NCBI GenBank assembly: GCA_003989085.1
Contig: RXIV01000006.1
Span: 174,420-238,419, forward strand
Direction: 5' to 3'
Source: Candidatus Competibacteraceae bacterium
GTDB lineage: Bacteria > Pseudomonadota > Gammaproteobacteria > Competibacterales > Competibacteraceae
Length of the DNA: 64,000 bases
In this document: one piece after another, positions 57,574-64,000 of the stretch
Numbering within the stretch: the first letter of the stretch is position 1
Layout of the letters: each line of letters opens with the position of its first letter
The notes under the pieces: model-generated
Told to the model about the DNA's origin: nothing
The model's input: the letters and a program-made list of their open reading frames with translations, nothing else
Database searches by the model: none
Program-made: the position numbers and the translations under genes

Positions 57574-58946
57574 TGCGACAACTCCTGGCAGGCCGCTTCG
57601 GCGCGGACGACCACTTCGATGCGACGACGGGCACCGATGAACAGAGAACCTACCTGCAACTCGTCGCTGGCGAGAAGTCCTTGGATCATGGTATCGGTGG
57701 CGCGCTGACCAGCCTAAAGAAGATTGGCGTGTTTCCCTCGGAGATCGGCATCGACCTACTGGTGCTGGCCGCTCATGTCCATACGGCGGACACACGCATC
57801 TCGCGTGCCGAGCAGTCGCAAGACTCGTGGACACGCGAGATACGCCTGGTCGTTCCGGTCAGCGATCCAGCTCGCTGGGATGCAGCAGCGCCGACGCTGA
57901 AGAAGTCGCTGGACTTCTTGACGGGAGATCGCTGGGTGATCGGGTTTAGGGCGCGTCCGGCACGGTTCGCGATGATCGCCCAAGCGGCACTTCCGAGTCT
58001 GATTGCTCCGCCCTTCGATTCCCTAAGCCTGTTCTCAGGTGGATTGGACAGCCTCATTGGCGCAATTGATCTGCTGGAGGATAGCGCCACGCCGTTGTTG
58101 GTCAGTCATTCTGGAGAAGGTGCCACCAGCGCTGCACAAGGAAAATTGTTCTCAGAGTTGAAGAAGCACTACGACAAGTCATCCTTCGAGCGACTACGTG
58201 TCAGCATGACCTTTAAGAAGGGCCTTGTGGAAGGCGTTGGTTCGGAGAACAGCACGCGCGGCAGGTCGTTCCTGTTCTTCGCGCTTGGTGTGTGCGCGGG
58301 TACTGGCTTGGCACGTCGTTTCATCCTGCGCGTGCCCGAGAACGGGCTTATCGCTCTGAATGTGCCCTTAGACCCTCTTCGGCTGGGTTCCAACAGCACT
58401 CGCACGACGCATCCGTACTACATGGCAAGATGGAACGACCTGCTCGGCGCGCTCGGGATAGATGGTGAGATCCGAAACCCGTACTGGAACAAGACGAAAG
58501 GCGAGATGGCCGCAGCCTGCCGCAACCCAACACTTTTGAAGAGCCTAGTGACAGACTCGTTGTCGTGTGCACATCCCCAATATGCACGGCATATGGGGAT
58601 AAAGGGGCGAGGTATTGAACACTGTGGCTATTGCCTGCCATGCCTGATCCGCCGTGCAGCCTTGACAGCCGCATGGGGTACTGGGAACGACCAGACGCCG
58701 TACACCCTGCCCGACCTTCACGCGCAGCGGTTGGACACGCGCCGAGCGACCGGAGTACAGGTCAGATCGTTTCAGTACGCGATCGATCGCTTGAAAGGTA
58801 AGCCGCAACTCGCGAACCTCTTAATCCACAAACCCGGCTCGCTTGCTGATGAAGCCGAGCATCTGGATGATCTTGTCGATGTCTATCGGCGAGGCCTTGG
58901 CGAAATCGAGCGACTGATCGATGGTGTTGAGGCGAGACCGAGTTGA
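57570..58946 (+). CDS. qatC: QatC: QueC-like enzyme of the Qat defence system
   Basis: 458 aa. A PP-loop ATP pyrophosphatase motif LFSGGLDSLIGAIDLL (about residue 154) and a Zn-binding cluster (LSCAHPQ ... HCGYCLPCLIRRAA, about 335-365) match QueC/7-cyano-7-deazaguanine synthase-like proteins. QueC makes preQ0; in Qat the QueC-like subunit is thought to act in defence rather than tRNA modification. About 150 extra N-terminal residues distinguish it from housekeeping QueC. It overlaps qatB by 4 bases and is followed by qatD after 13 bases. Confidence 0.9.
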   Translation: MMRQLLAGRFGADDHFDATTGTDEQRTYLQLVAGEKSLDHGIGGALTSLKKIGVFPSEIGIDLLVLAAHVHTADTRISRAEQSQDSWTREIRLVVPVSDPARWDAAAPTLKKSLDFLTGDRWVIGFRARPARFAMIAQAALPSLIAPPFDSLSLFSGGLDSLIGAIDLLEDSATPLLVSHSGEGATSAAQGKLFSELKKHYDKSSFERLRVSMTFKKGLVEGVGSENSTRGRSFLFFALGVCAGTGLARRFILRVPENGLIALNVPLDPLRLGSNSTRTTHPYYMARWNDLLGALGIDGEIRNPYWNKTKGEMAAACRNPTLLKSLVTDSLSCAHPQYARHMGIKGRGIEHCGYCLPCLIRRAALTAAWGTGNDQTPYTLPDLHAQRLDTRRATGVQVRSFQYAIDRLKGKPQLANLLIHKPGSLADEAEHLDDLVDVYRRGLGEIERLIDGVEARPS

Positions 58947-58959
58947 GCAGGGTGCGTGC

Positions 58960-59709
58960 ATGATTGCCACAACCGGCCTCGTAGACTTCCACTGCCACCT
59001 CGATCTTTACCCGGACCATGCCCTTGTGGTCCGGGAAGCAGATGCGGCGGGGGTATTCACGCTTGCGGTGACGACGACACCGCAAGCGTGGCCGCGCAAT
59101 CAAGAACTCGCGCAGTGCACGAAGCATGTCCGCGCGGCGCTAGGACTACACCCGCAGTTGGTCGCGGAGCGTGAAGACGAGATCGAGCTATGGGACCAGC
59201 ACCTTGTGGAGACGCACTATGTCGGCGAGGTCGGGTTGGACGCCGGCCCCCGGTTCTTCAAGTCACTCGACGCGCAGAAGCGCGTGTTTCGGCGCGTGTT
59301 GGAGCGTTGCGCACAGGCTGGCGGCAAGATCATCTCGGTTCACAGCATTAGGTCGGCCAAGGCAGTGCTTGATCTTGTTGAGGCACATCTGCCGCCCGAG
59401 CGCGGAAAGATCGTTCTCCACTGGTTCACGGGAACAAAGACCGAGGCGAAGCGCGCTTTGGAACTGGGTTGCTACTTCTCGGTCAACGCGCGGATGCTGG
59501 ACAATGAGAGGCATGCAGCGATGGTGCAAGCTATCCCACTGAATCGGATGCTGACAGAAACTGACGGCCCCTTCACTCGCACGGGCGACAAGCCCTCTCG
59601 GCCGGCCGATGTGGCGCATGTGGTGGAGGTATTGGGCCGTTTGCGCGGGCTGTCGGCGGACGACGTAGCCAACCTCGTCCGTGGCAATCTGCGGGCGCTG
59701 CTGGGCTAG
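58960..59709 (+). CDS. qatD: QatD: TatD-family nuclease of the Qat defence system
   Basis: 249 aa TIM-barrel metal-dependent DNase of the TatD type. Metal ligands are visible in order: VDFHCHLDLYP (H-x-H), VGEVGLDAGP (Glu), IISVHSIRSA (His), VLHWFTGTK (His) and TETDGPFTR (Asp). ATG 58960 with AGGGTG upstream is preferred to an in-frame ATG at 58921 that lies inside qatC. It completes the four-gene Qat operon. An orphan CRISPR array begins 100 bases downstream. Confidence 0.92.
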   Translation: MIATTGLVDFHCHLDLYPDHALVVREADAAGVFTLAVTTTPQAWPRNQELAQCTKHVRAALGLHPQLVAEREDEIELWDQHLVETHYVGEVGLDAGPRFFKSLDAQKRVFRRVLERCAQAGGKIISVHSIRSAKAVLDLVEAHLPPERGKIVLHWFTGTKTEAKRALELGCYFSVNARMLDNERHAAMVQAIPLNRMLTETDGPFTRTGDKPSRPADVAHVVEVLGRLRGLSADDVANLVRGNLRALLG

Positions 59710-59809
59710 CCGATGGTCGTGCGAGGCGAAGGCGATGCTGTGTGACCGGCAGCGATAACCCGGTAGGGGAGCATGGCCCACATTAATAGACGGCTCAAAT
59801 GGTGCATCC

Positions 59810-60021
59810 CCGTTCCCTACGTGCGTAGGGATAAACGATTGCCTCGCCTGCTACACCTGGGCTAGTCCCCCCGTTCCCTACGCGCGTGGGGATAAATCCG
59901 CGACCACCCTCACCCTGTCCCGTGTCTACGGCCGTTCCCTACGCGCGTGGGGATAAATCGCCGCCAAACAGGCCACCGAGGCTCAAGCCCGCCTGTTCTC
60001 TACATGCCTAGGGATGAACCG
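59810..60021. CRISPR. Small type I-E-like CRISPR array, no cas genes
   Basis: Four 29-base repeats at 59810, 59871, 59932 and 59993, exactly 61 bases apart, with three 32-base spacers. Repeats 2-3 share CCGTTCCCTACGCGCGTGGG then GATAAATC. Repeat 1 has a perfect CCCTACG / CGTAGGG stem; repeats 2 and 3 keep it by a G-T wobble; repeat 4 (CTGTTCTCTACATGCC...) is degenerate, so it is probably the trailer end and the array reads on the + strand. Layout and sequence match I-E repeats (GTTCCCC..GGGGATAAACC). No cas gene is within 20 kb on either side in the window. Confidence 0.9.
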
Positions 60022-60221
60022 GGGATGCAACTCTCCGGCGCGGGACGCGAACGCGGTAATGCCCGGTGCGGCGGATGGCCTGCCTGAACCGTCCGGTGCT
60101 GATTTCAACGGGCGTAACCAGTCGAGCGCACCGCCCGCTCAGGCGACGAGGCGAAGTCAGGTGGATGGGGATGTTCGCATAGAGGCGCACGGTTTCGCTT
60201 TGGATGTGATGGTTGATGAAC

Positions 60222-60601
60222 GGCTCCTAAAATTCGCCGCGTTGCAGGCGCTCTCAGCCGATGCGGCCTGCGCCGCACTGTTGCTGGTCCCGGCGCTGGG
60301 TCGGGCAGTCATCGTTGCGCTGCTGCTGACGACGCCTTATGTCCGCCCCGCCGGTCTCGGTGCTCCTTATGCCGCCTATCTGCCACGGCAGTGGTGTGGT
60401 CTGCTGCTGGCGCTGCTCGCTGCGACTACTGTAGTGGTTTCAGGCTGGGCCGGCACCGGCGTACTGGTCGGGCTGGGGATTGGTGTTATCGGCCTGCGCC
60501 AAGCACTGATGCAACGGTTGGGCGGCATAACTGGCGATACCCTCGGTGCCGCTTGTGAACTGACTGAAATGGCCGCGCTCTTGGTGCTGGCGCTGGCTTG
60601 A
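60222..60601 (+). pseudogene. cobS: cobS 3' fragment (adenosylcobinamide-GDP ribazoletransferase)
   Basis: Encodes KFAALQALSADAACAALLLV, LTTPYVRPAGLGAPYA and GGITGDTLGAACELTEMAAL, the C-terminal membrane half of cobalamin synthase, with the conserved GDTLGA.CEL box. The N-terminal half (first about 110 residues with the HxDGxxD-type motif) is absent. An open frame reaches back to 60014, but the sequence before about 60222 has no CobS similarity. Expected to be non-functional. The break marks the right edge of the accessory region next to the CRISPR array. Confidence 0.75.
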
Positions 60602-60680
60602 ATACAGCCGCCAGTTCGCGTCAATACATCACGCTAAAAAGTGAGTATGGGCTGCGACCAATTCACCATACGATTGAGAA

Positions 60681-61808
60681 TCATTGCTGCGTGGGCGTGG
60701 GGGAATTCGCTTGCCCGTCGCCGCCCGCCTGCAACCGCACCAAATGCCGTAGCCAAATGTGGGTTGTCACCTGATAGTAGAGCAGGAATGCACCCAGAAA
60801 ACCGTAAAACTGGACGAATTCCGGCACATCTAACTGGTGTGCCGCCATACCAATCGCCCCGGTGATCAGTGCACCGGCCAGCAGCATCATGGTGACTTGC
60901 CCATCTGGATATCCATAGTTAAGCAACAAGTGGTGTAAGTGTTGACGATCGGCGTTAAACGGGCTTTGTCTGGCGCGAAGCCGGCGGATCATGACCGTAA
61001 CCGTATCCAGCAACGGCACAGCCAGAATCCAGACCGCCGTCATCGGCGTCATTACCGCCGCTTGGCCCTCACGATCTTGGGACAAACTGACGAGAAACCA
61101 GCCTAAGGCGAAACCAAGCATTGTGCTGCCGCTATCGCCCATGAAAACGCTGGCCTGTATTCGCCAAGGATGGCGTAGGTTGAAGCACAGGAACCCGATA
61201 ACCACCATCGCCAGTATTAACAGAGCATTGCTAGCATGGTGATCAGGAACTGGCGCAGTCAGATTCAGCGCCAATAACCAACCAATGACGATCAGTGCTA
61301 CTCCCCCAGCGAGTCCGTCAAGACCATCGATCATGTTAAAAGCGTTGATGACCCCGACGATCCCAAATAAGGTGAACGGGATCGCGAACTCCCCCAGCGA
61401 AATACTGCCCCAACCCAGCAAATTGCCCAGATTACTCAGCAGGACTTGACCGTTAAACGTCATCAACAGAACTGCCACGATTTGAAACAGAAATCGGGTA
61501 GCTGGTTGGACGGAACGTAGATCATCGTAAGCTCCGACCAAAGCCAGAACTACAAGACAGGCTAATAACACTGGGTAAGCGTCTGGCTTATCCGATGCCA
61601 ACGGCAAGCTCAGACAGAAGGCTGCGCACATCGCGACCCCACCGGTAAGGGGCACCGGGTGGCGATGTTGTTTACGGTCATCGGGCCGATCCACCCAACC
61701 CAACCGACCCGCCACTTTGGTTGATAGGGCAACGAATCCGATGCTTAATAGTAGCGTATAGAGTAGTAACCCGTACTTTGTAACCACGTCATTTAACCCG
61801 CTCATCAT
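60681..61808 (-). CDS. wecA: WecA/MraY-type undecaprenyl-phosphate sugar-1-phosphate transferase
   Basis: 375-aa polytopic membrane enzyme transferring a sugar-1-phosphate from a UDP-sugar to undecaprenyl phosphate, the first step of O-antigen or exopolysaccharide lipid carriers. Motifs: DRPDDRKQHRHPVPLTGGVA, VGAYDDLRSV (Asp pair), VINAFNMIDGLDGLAGGVAL (catalytic loop), VFMGDSGSTMLGFALGW, and RQSPFNADRQHLHHLLLNYG (HLHH, WecA side). The longer frame from 61871 adds a poor N-terminus; MMSGLNDV at 61808 precedes the first helix. No glycan cluster is visible in the remaining window. Confidence 0.9.
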   Translation of the reverse strand: MMSGLNDVVTKYGLLLYTLLLSIGFVALSTKVAGRLGWVDRPDDRKQHRHPVPLTGGVAMCAAFCLSLPLASDKPDAYPVLLACLVVLALVGAYDDLRSVQPATRFLFQIVAVLLMTFNGQVLLSNLGNLLGWGSISLGEFAIPFTLFGIVGVINAFNMIDGLDGLAGGVALIVIGWLLALNLTAPVPDHHASNALLILAMVVIGFLCFNLRHPWRIQASVFMGDSGSTMLGFALGWFLVSLSQDREGQAAVMTPMTAVWILAVPLLDTVTVMIRRLRARQSPFNADRQHLHHLLLNYGYPDGQVTMMLLAGALITGAIGMAAHQLDVPEFVQFYGFLGAFLLYYQVTTHIWLRHLVRLQAGGDGQANSPTPTQQ

Positions 61809-62007
61809 CAATATATCCAATATAATTTTATCGTTATTGATATCGATTCGTGTTAGCAAAAAATAAACCAATGATGCGTCATAGGCTTACCTATGTTGGT
61901 CAATCACATTACAATTAAGAATAAATGTAATATTTACAGACTGTTACATACTGTTACAACAGAGGATTGAGGAAGAAATAAACTACTGAATATCGGATTG
62001 CAAGGCG

Positions 62008-62023
62008 GATTCTTTTTCATGAA
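62008..62023. repeat. 16-bp direct repeat, right copy
   Basis: Second copy of GATTCTTTTTCATGAA, 15 bases after an unrelated AT-rich stretch and before TTTCAG-rich sequence (GAAACAG, GTTTCAG). See the left copy at 41342. Confidence 0.5.
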
Positions 62024-62136
62024 CGGTTCATTTGAAACAGTATTTGTTTCAGTCTGTTTCAGGATGAAATGATCTTGCTACGCTTCCATGGACACCCCAT
62101 TAATGAGGGCAAAGCCCTTGGAGGTGTTCAGAGAGC

Positions 62137-62424
62137 ATGAAAGACCCGTCACCCCGGCGACGGTATACGCCGGAGTTCAAAGAACAGGCGGTCAAACGGG
62201 TGTTGTTAGGCCATGGGGTAGCGGCGGTGGCCCGGGACTTAGGGATTAGCGACAGCTTGATCCACAATGGGCTAGCGCGTCACGGTCAACAGACCGGAGC
62301 GGGTGCTGTGCAGGCGGAACAAGCGACGGAGAGTGCCCCCCTCAAGCGGCTGTTGGTACAGCGTGAAGAAGAGCAGTCGATCCTAAAAAAGGCAGCGGCG
62401 TACTTTGTCAGGGAATCGCGGTGA
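62137..62424 (+). CDS. IS3-family transposase OrfA
   Basis: 95 aa: helix-turn-helix (YTPEFKEQAVKRVLLGHGVA, AVARDLGISDSLIHN) and a short zipper (APLKRLLVQREEEQSILKKA). The sequence looks intact but its OrfB partner is dead. Its end overlaps the orfB start (ATGA-like coupling), as in intact IS3 elements. Confidence 0.85.
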   Translation: MKDPSPRRRYTPEFKEQAVKRVLLGHGVAAVARDLGISDSLIHNGLARHGQQTGAGAVQAEQATESAPLKRLLVQREEEQSILKKAAAYFVRESR

Positions 62425-62975
62425 GGTACGCGTGGATCGCGTCGCAGGAAGGCACATTCGCAATCAAGGCGATGTGCCGGGTGCTGAAGGGGTGGCGTAA
62501 TGGATATTACGCGTGGACGCAGCGAACGCCGGGAGGTCGGGAGGTCGGGACGATCAAGCTGAGCGCCTGGACGAAATTCTTCGTCAGCGGTTCGAAGCCC
62601 ATCAAGGACGCTATGGTTCACCTCGGTTAACCGCAGAGCGGAGGGCCGAGGGTGGGCGGGTCGGTCGTCCCCGTGTGGCGAAACGAATGCAGGCGCTCGG
62701 TCTGAAAGCCCGTGCCGCGAAGAAGGACAAGGCAATGACCCCGTCAAAGCACAACCTAGTATGCCTCTAACGACGACCCGCCATTACTGGCCCAGCACGG
62801 CTTCCTCTGCAGCATGAGCCGCAAGGGGGACTGCTACGACAACGCAGCCATGGAAAGCTTCTTCTCCCTGAAGGTTGAACAGATTCAGGGGGCCCGCTAT
62901 GCCATGCGGGAAGACGCGAAGACCGATGTGTTTGAGTCCATCGAGACCTTCTACAACCGACAGCATCACCAGGGA
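62421..62975 (+). pseudogene. IS3-family transposase OrfB, frameshifted and internally deleted
   Basis: The start MRYAWIASQEGTFAIKAMCR is in one phase. After about residue 33 homology continues in another (EILRQRFEAHQGRYGSPRLT, VGRPRVAKRMQALGLKARAA) and ends at KHNL. Then, after a stop, it resumes with HGFLCSMSRKGDCYDNAAME and FFSLKVEQIQ up to ETFYNRQ. The segment with the first two catalytic Asp residues is missing. Confidence 0.85.
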
Positions 62976-63188
62976 ATGAGTCAGGGTGCGATGGCCGAAG
63001 CGCCGCTCCAGCGGCGCCGAGATGAACCAGAACAACCGGCCGATTTTCGAGGTCGGCAGGTCAATGTCCTGCAGGCTACTGGCGATAGCGGCCAATAGCC
63101 CACTGTTCCAGTCCGGTTTATAGCCAAACAGGGTGGCGCCGCCCAGGTAGAGGACGGAAGCGAACGCAACGTGAGTGCCAAGGGTCAT
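62975..63188 (-). pseudogene. YdjM-like membrane-bound metal-dependent hydrolase, 3'-truncated
   Basis: The first about 70 residues read MTLGTHVAFASVLYLGGATL, IASSLQDIDLPTSKIG and RRFGHRTLTHSLV, with the His/Asp metal motifs (THVA, QDID, HRTLTHS) of the DUF457/YdjM family, then pass into the decayed IS3 element. The frame runs on to 62784 inside the IS but without homology. Inactive by truncation unless the fused tail is tolerated. Confidence 0.7.
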
Positions 63189-63241
63189 GGTCGCCGTCGT
63201 GGTGGGGTTTTAACATCGCCGGAGATGTGATTGAATACCGT

Positions 63242-63664
63242 ATGCGTATGGTATTGGATACGGATGTGGTCGTTGCGGCGCTGCGCAGCCCGGCCGGTGC
63301 GTCAGCGGCATTGCTTCTGGCCGCACTGGACCGCCGCATTACGCTGGTGGCGAACGTACCGCTGGTCATCGAATATGAAGCGGTGTGCAGTCGGGCCGAA
63401 CACCAGCAGGCGGCCGGCGTCAGCACCGCCGACGCGCAGGTGTTTCTGGACGGCGTGGCCGCCCTGATCGAGCCCGTGGAAACCCATTTTCTGTGGCGGC
63501 CTCGCCTGCGCGACCCGAATGACGAGATGGTGCTGGAAGCGGCGGTCAACGGCCATGCCGACCTCCTGGTCACGTTCAACCGGCGCGACTATGGCGTTAT
63601 CCCCCTTCAATTCGGTATCGAGGTCCTAAGTCCACGCGATGCCTTACGGAGAATTACTCCATGA
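63242..63664 (+). CDS. PIN-domain toxin (putative ribonuclease)
   Basis: 140 aa from MRMVLDTDVV. PIN acidic residues are visible: MVLDTDVVVAALRS (first Asp), PLVIEYEAVC (Glu) and RDPNDEMVLEAAVNGHADLL (Asp-Glu and Asp), ending VTFNRRDYGVIPLQFGIEVL, typical of the COG1569-type PIN toxins. PIN toxins cleave RNA, often tRNA. The stop overlaps the antitoxin start (ATGA). A GTG at 63227 would add five residues. The order toxin-first is less common than antitoxin-first. Confidence 0.82.
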   Translation: MRMVLDTDVVVAALRSPAGASAALLLAALDRRITLVANVPLVIEYEAVCSRAEHQQAAGVSTADAQVFLDGVAALIEPVETHFLWRPRLRDPNDEMVLEAAVNGHADLLVTFNRRDYGVIPLQFGIEVLSPRDALRRITP

Positions 63665-63915
63665 GCACCACGGTCACCTATCCGCTGCGCCTGCCCCGTT
63701 CGATCAAGGCCGCTGCTGAACAACTCGCCAAGGCCGAAGGCGTCAGCCTCAATCAACTGGTGGCGACGGCGGTCGCGGAAAAGCTGGCCGCCCTCAACAC
63801 GGCGGTGTTTTTCGCCGAACGGCGCGACCGCGCCGATCTGGCGGCCTTTCGCCGCATCGTGACCAGGCCCGGCGGTCAACCGCCCCAGGCGGGCGACGAG
63901 CGGGAGATCGGTTAA
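63661..63915 (+). CDS. Ribbon-helix-helix/HicB-like antitoxin
   Basis: 84 aa with an N-terminal RHH DNA-binding fold: YPLRLPRSIKAAAEQLAKAE, GVSLNQLVATAVAEKLAAL, followed by a toxin-binding-like tail (FFAERRDRADLAAFRRIVTR). Overlaps the PIN toxin by 4 bases, so the two are made together. Expected to neutralise the toxin and repress the pair's promoter. Confidence 0.8.
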   Translation: MSTTVTYPLRLPRSIKAAAEQLAKAEGVSLNQLVATAVAEKLAALNTAVFFAERRDRADLAAFRRIVTRPGGQPPQAGDEREIG

Positions 63916-63921
63916 CCGCTG

Positions 63922-64000
63922 TCAATTCGCCCGCCCGGCCCCCCGGAACAGGAACACCCGCACCGCGATGACCACCGCCGCCAGCATCCCGGCGAAGATG
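63922..64000 (-). CDS. C-terminus of a membrane protein, continues beyond window
   Basis: The last 25 codons read IFAGMLAAVVIAVRVFLFRG AGRAN before a TGA at 63922. A single hydrophobic helix followed by a short basic end suggests a polytopic membrane protein. The family cannot be identified from this piece. Confidence 0.55.
   Translation of the reverse strand, partial: IFAGMLAAVVIAVRVFLFRGAGRAN

Larger units (their letters stand above)
62089..62980 (+). mobile_element. Decayed IS3-family element
   Basis: Left end begins TGGACACCCC, typical of IS3 termini; orfA is intact, orfB is broken by frameshifts and an internal deletion of roughly 120 codons, and the right end runs directly into a YdjM-like gene with no terminal repeat seen. 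It is of a different IS3 group from the element at 42.6 kb. Confidence 0.8.

Noticed and set aside
60008..60190. Minus-strand 60-codon frame between the CRISPR array and cobS as a cas remnant
   Set aside because: No Cas motif can be pointed to; too short and without a ribosome site.

Overview
The window reads as a gammaproteobacterial chromosome with GC-rich core genes. The evidence is a cbb3 oxidase CcoN, a FimV-type protein, BioC/BioH, a Braun-type lipoprotein with L,D-transpeptidases, OlsBA ornithine-lipid enzymes, PPK1/PPK2 and a class A RNase P RNA. A Competibacter-like lineage is one guess from gene content only; no species marker was read.

Core part, 1-41.2 kb. Minus strand 1-6.5 kb: truncated ccoN, bioH-bioC, class I fumarase, an encapsulated-ferritin-like protein and a FimV-like LysM protein. 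At 6.6-9.5 kb is an ACP/acyl-AMP ligase/acyltransferase fusion. At 9.6-11.9 kb a small lipoprotein ending in lysine lies between two L,D-transpeptidases and shares a bidirectional terminator with one of them. From 21.4 down to 12.4 kb runs an unusual minus-strand operon: a TerD domain fused to a SrfC-type (Virul_Fac) P-loop protein, a proline-rich single-pass membrane protein, a TAXI binding protein, a small periplasmic protein, a SrfA-like membrane protein and a small membrane protein. SrfB is not present. This is the best candidate for an undescribed envelope system. DegP, a CHAD protein, a PrpD-family protein, a candidate small RNA, rnpB, an RND pump with its adaptor, two polyphosphate enzymes, CBS-GGDEF, olsBA, PAP2, a glycosyltransferase and a PhoX-like lipoprotein behind a possible Pho box follow.

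Accessory part, about 41.3-62 kb. It opens with an integron-like cassette array without an integrase gene (four attC-like sites; cassettes SnoaL, LysE, GNAT, secreted Cys-rich, YcxB), broken by an IS3-family element. Next comes a truncated tyrosine recombinase beside a 3' fragment of tRNA-Pro(GGG), then debris of RHH, XseA and type III R-M genes. An AT-richer three-gene dynamin-like operon and a TerD fragment precede a complete QatABCD anti-phage operon, a four-repeat type I-E-like CRISPR array without cas genes, and a 5'-truncated cobS.

At 60.7-64 kb lie a WecA-type transferase, a decayed IS3 element inside a YdjM-like gene, and a PIN/RHH toxin-antitoxin pair. The accessory part thus combines gene capture, defence functions and deletion, whereas the first 41 kb is an intact envelope and phosphate-economy neighbourhood.
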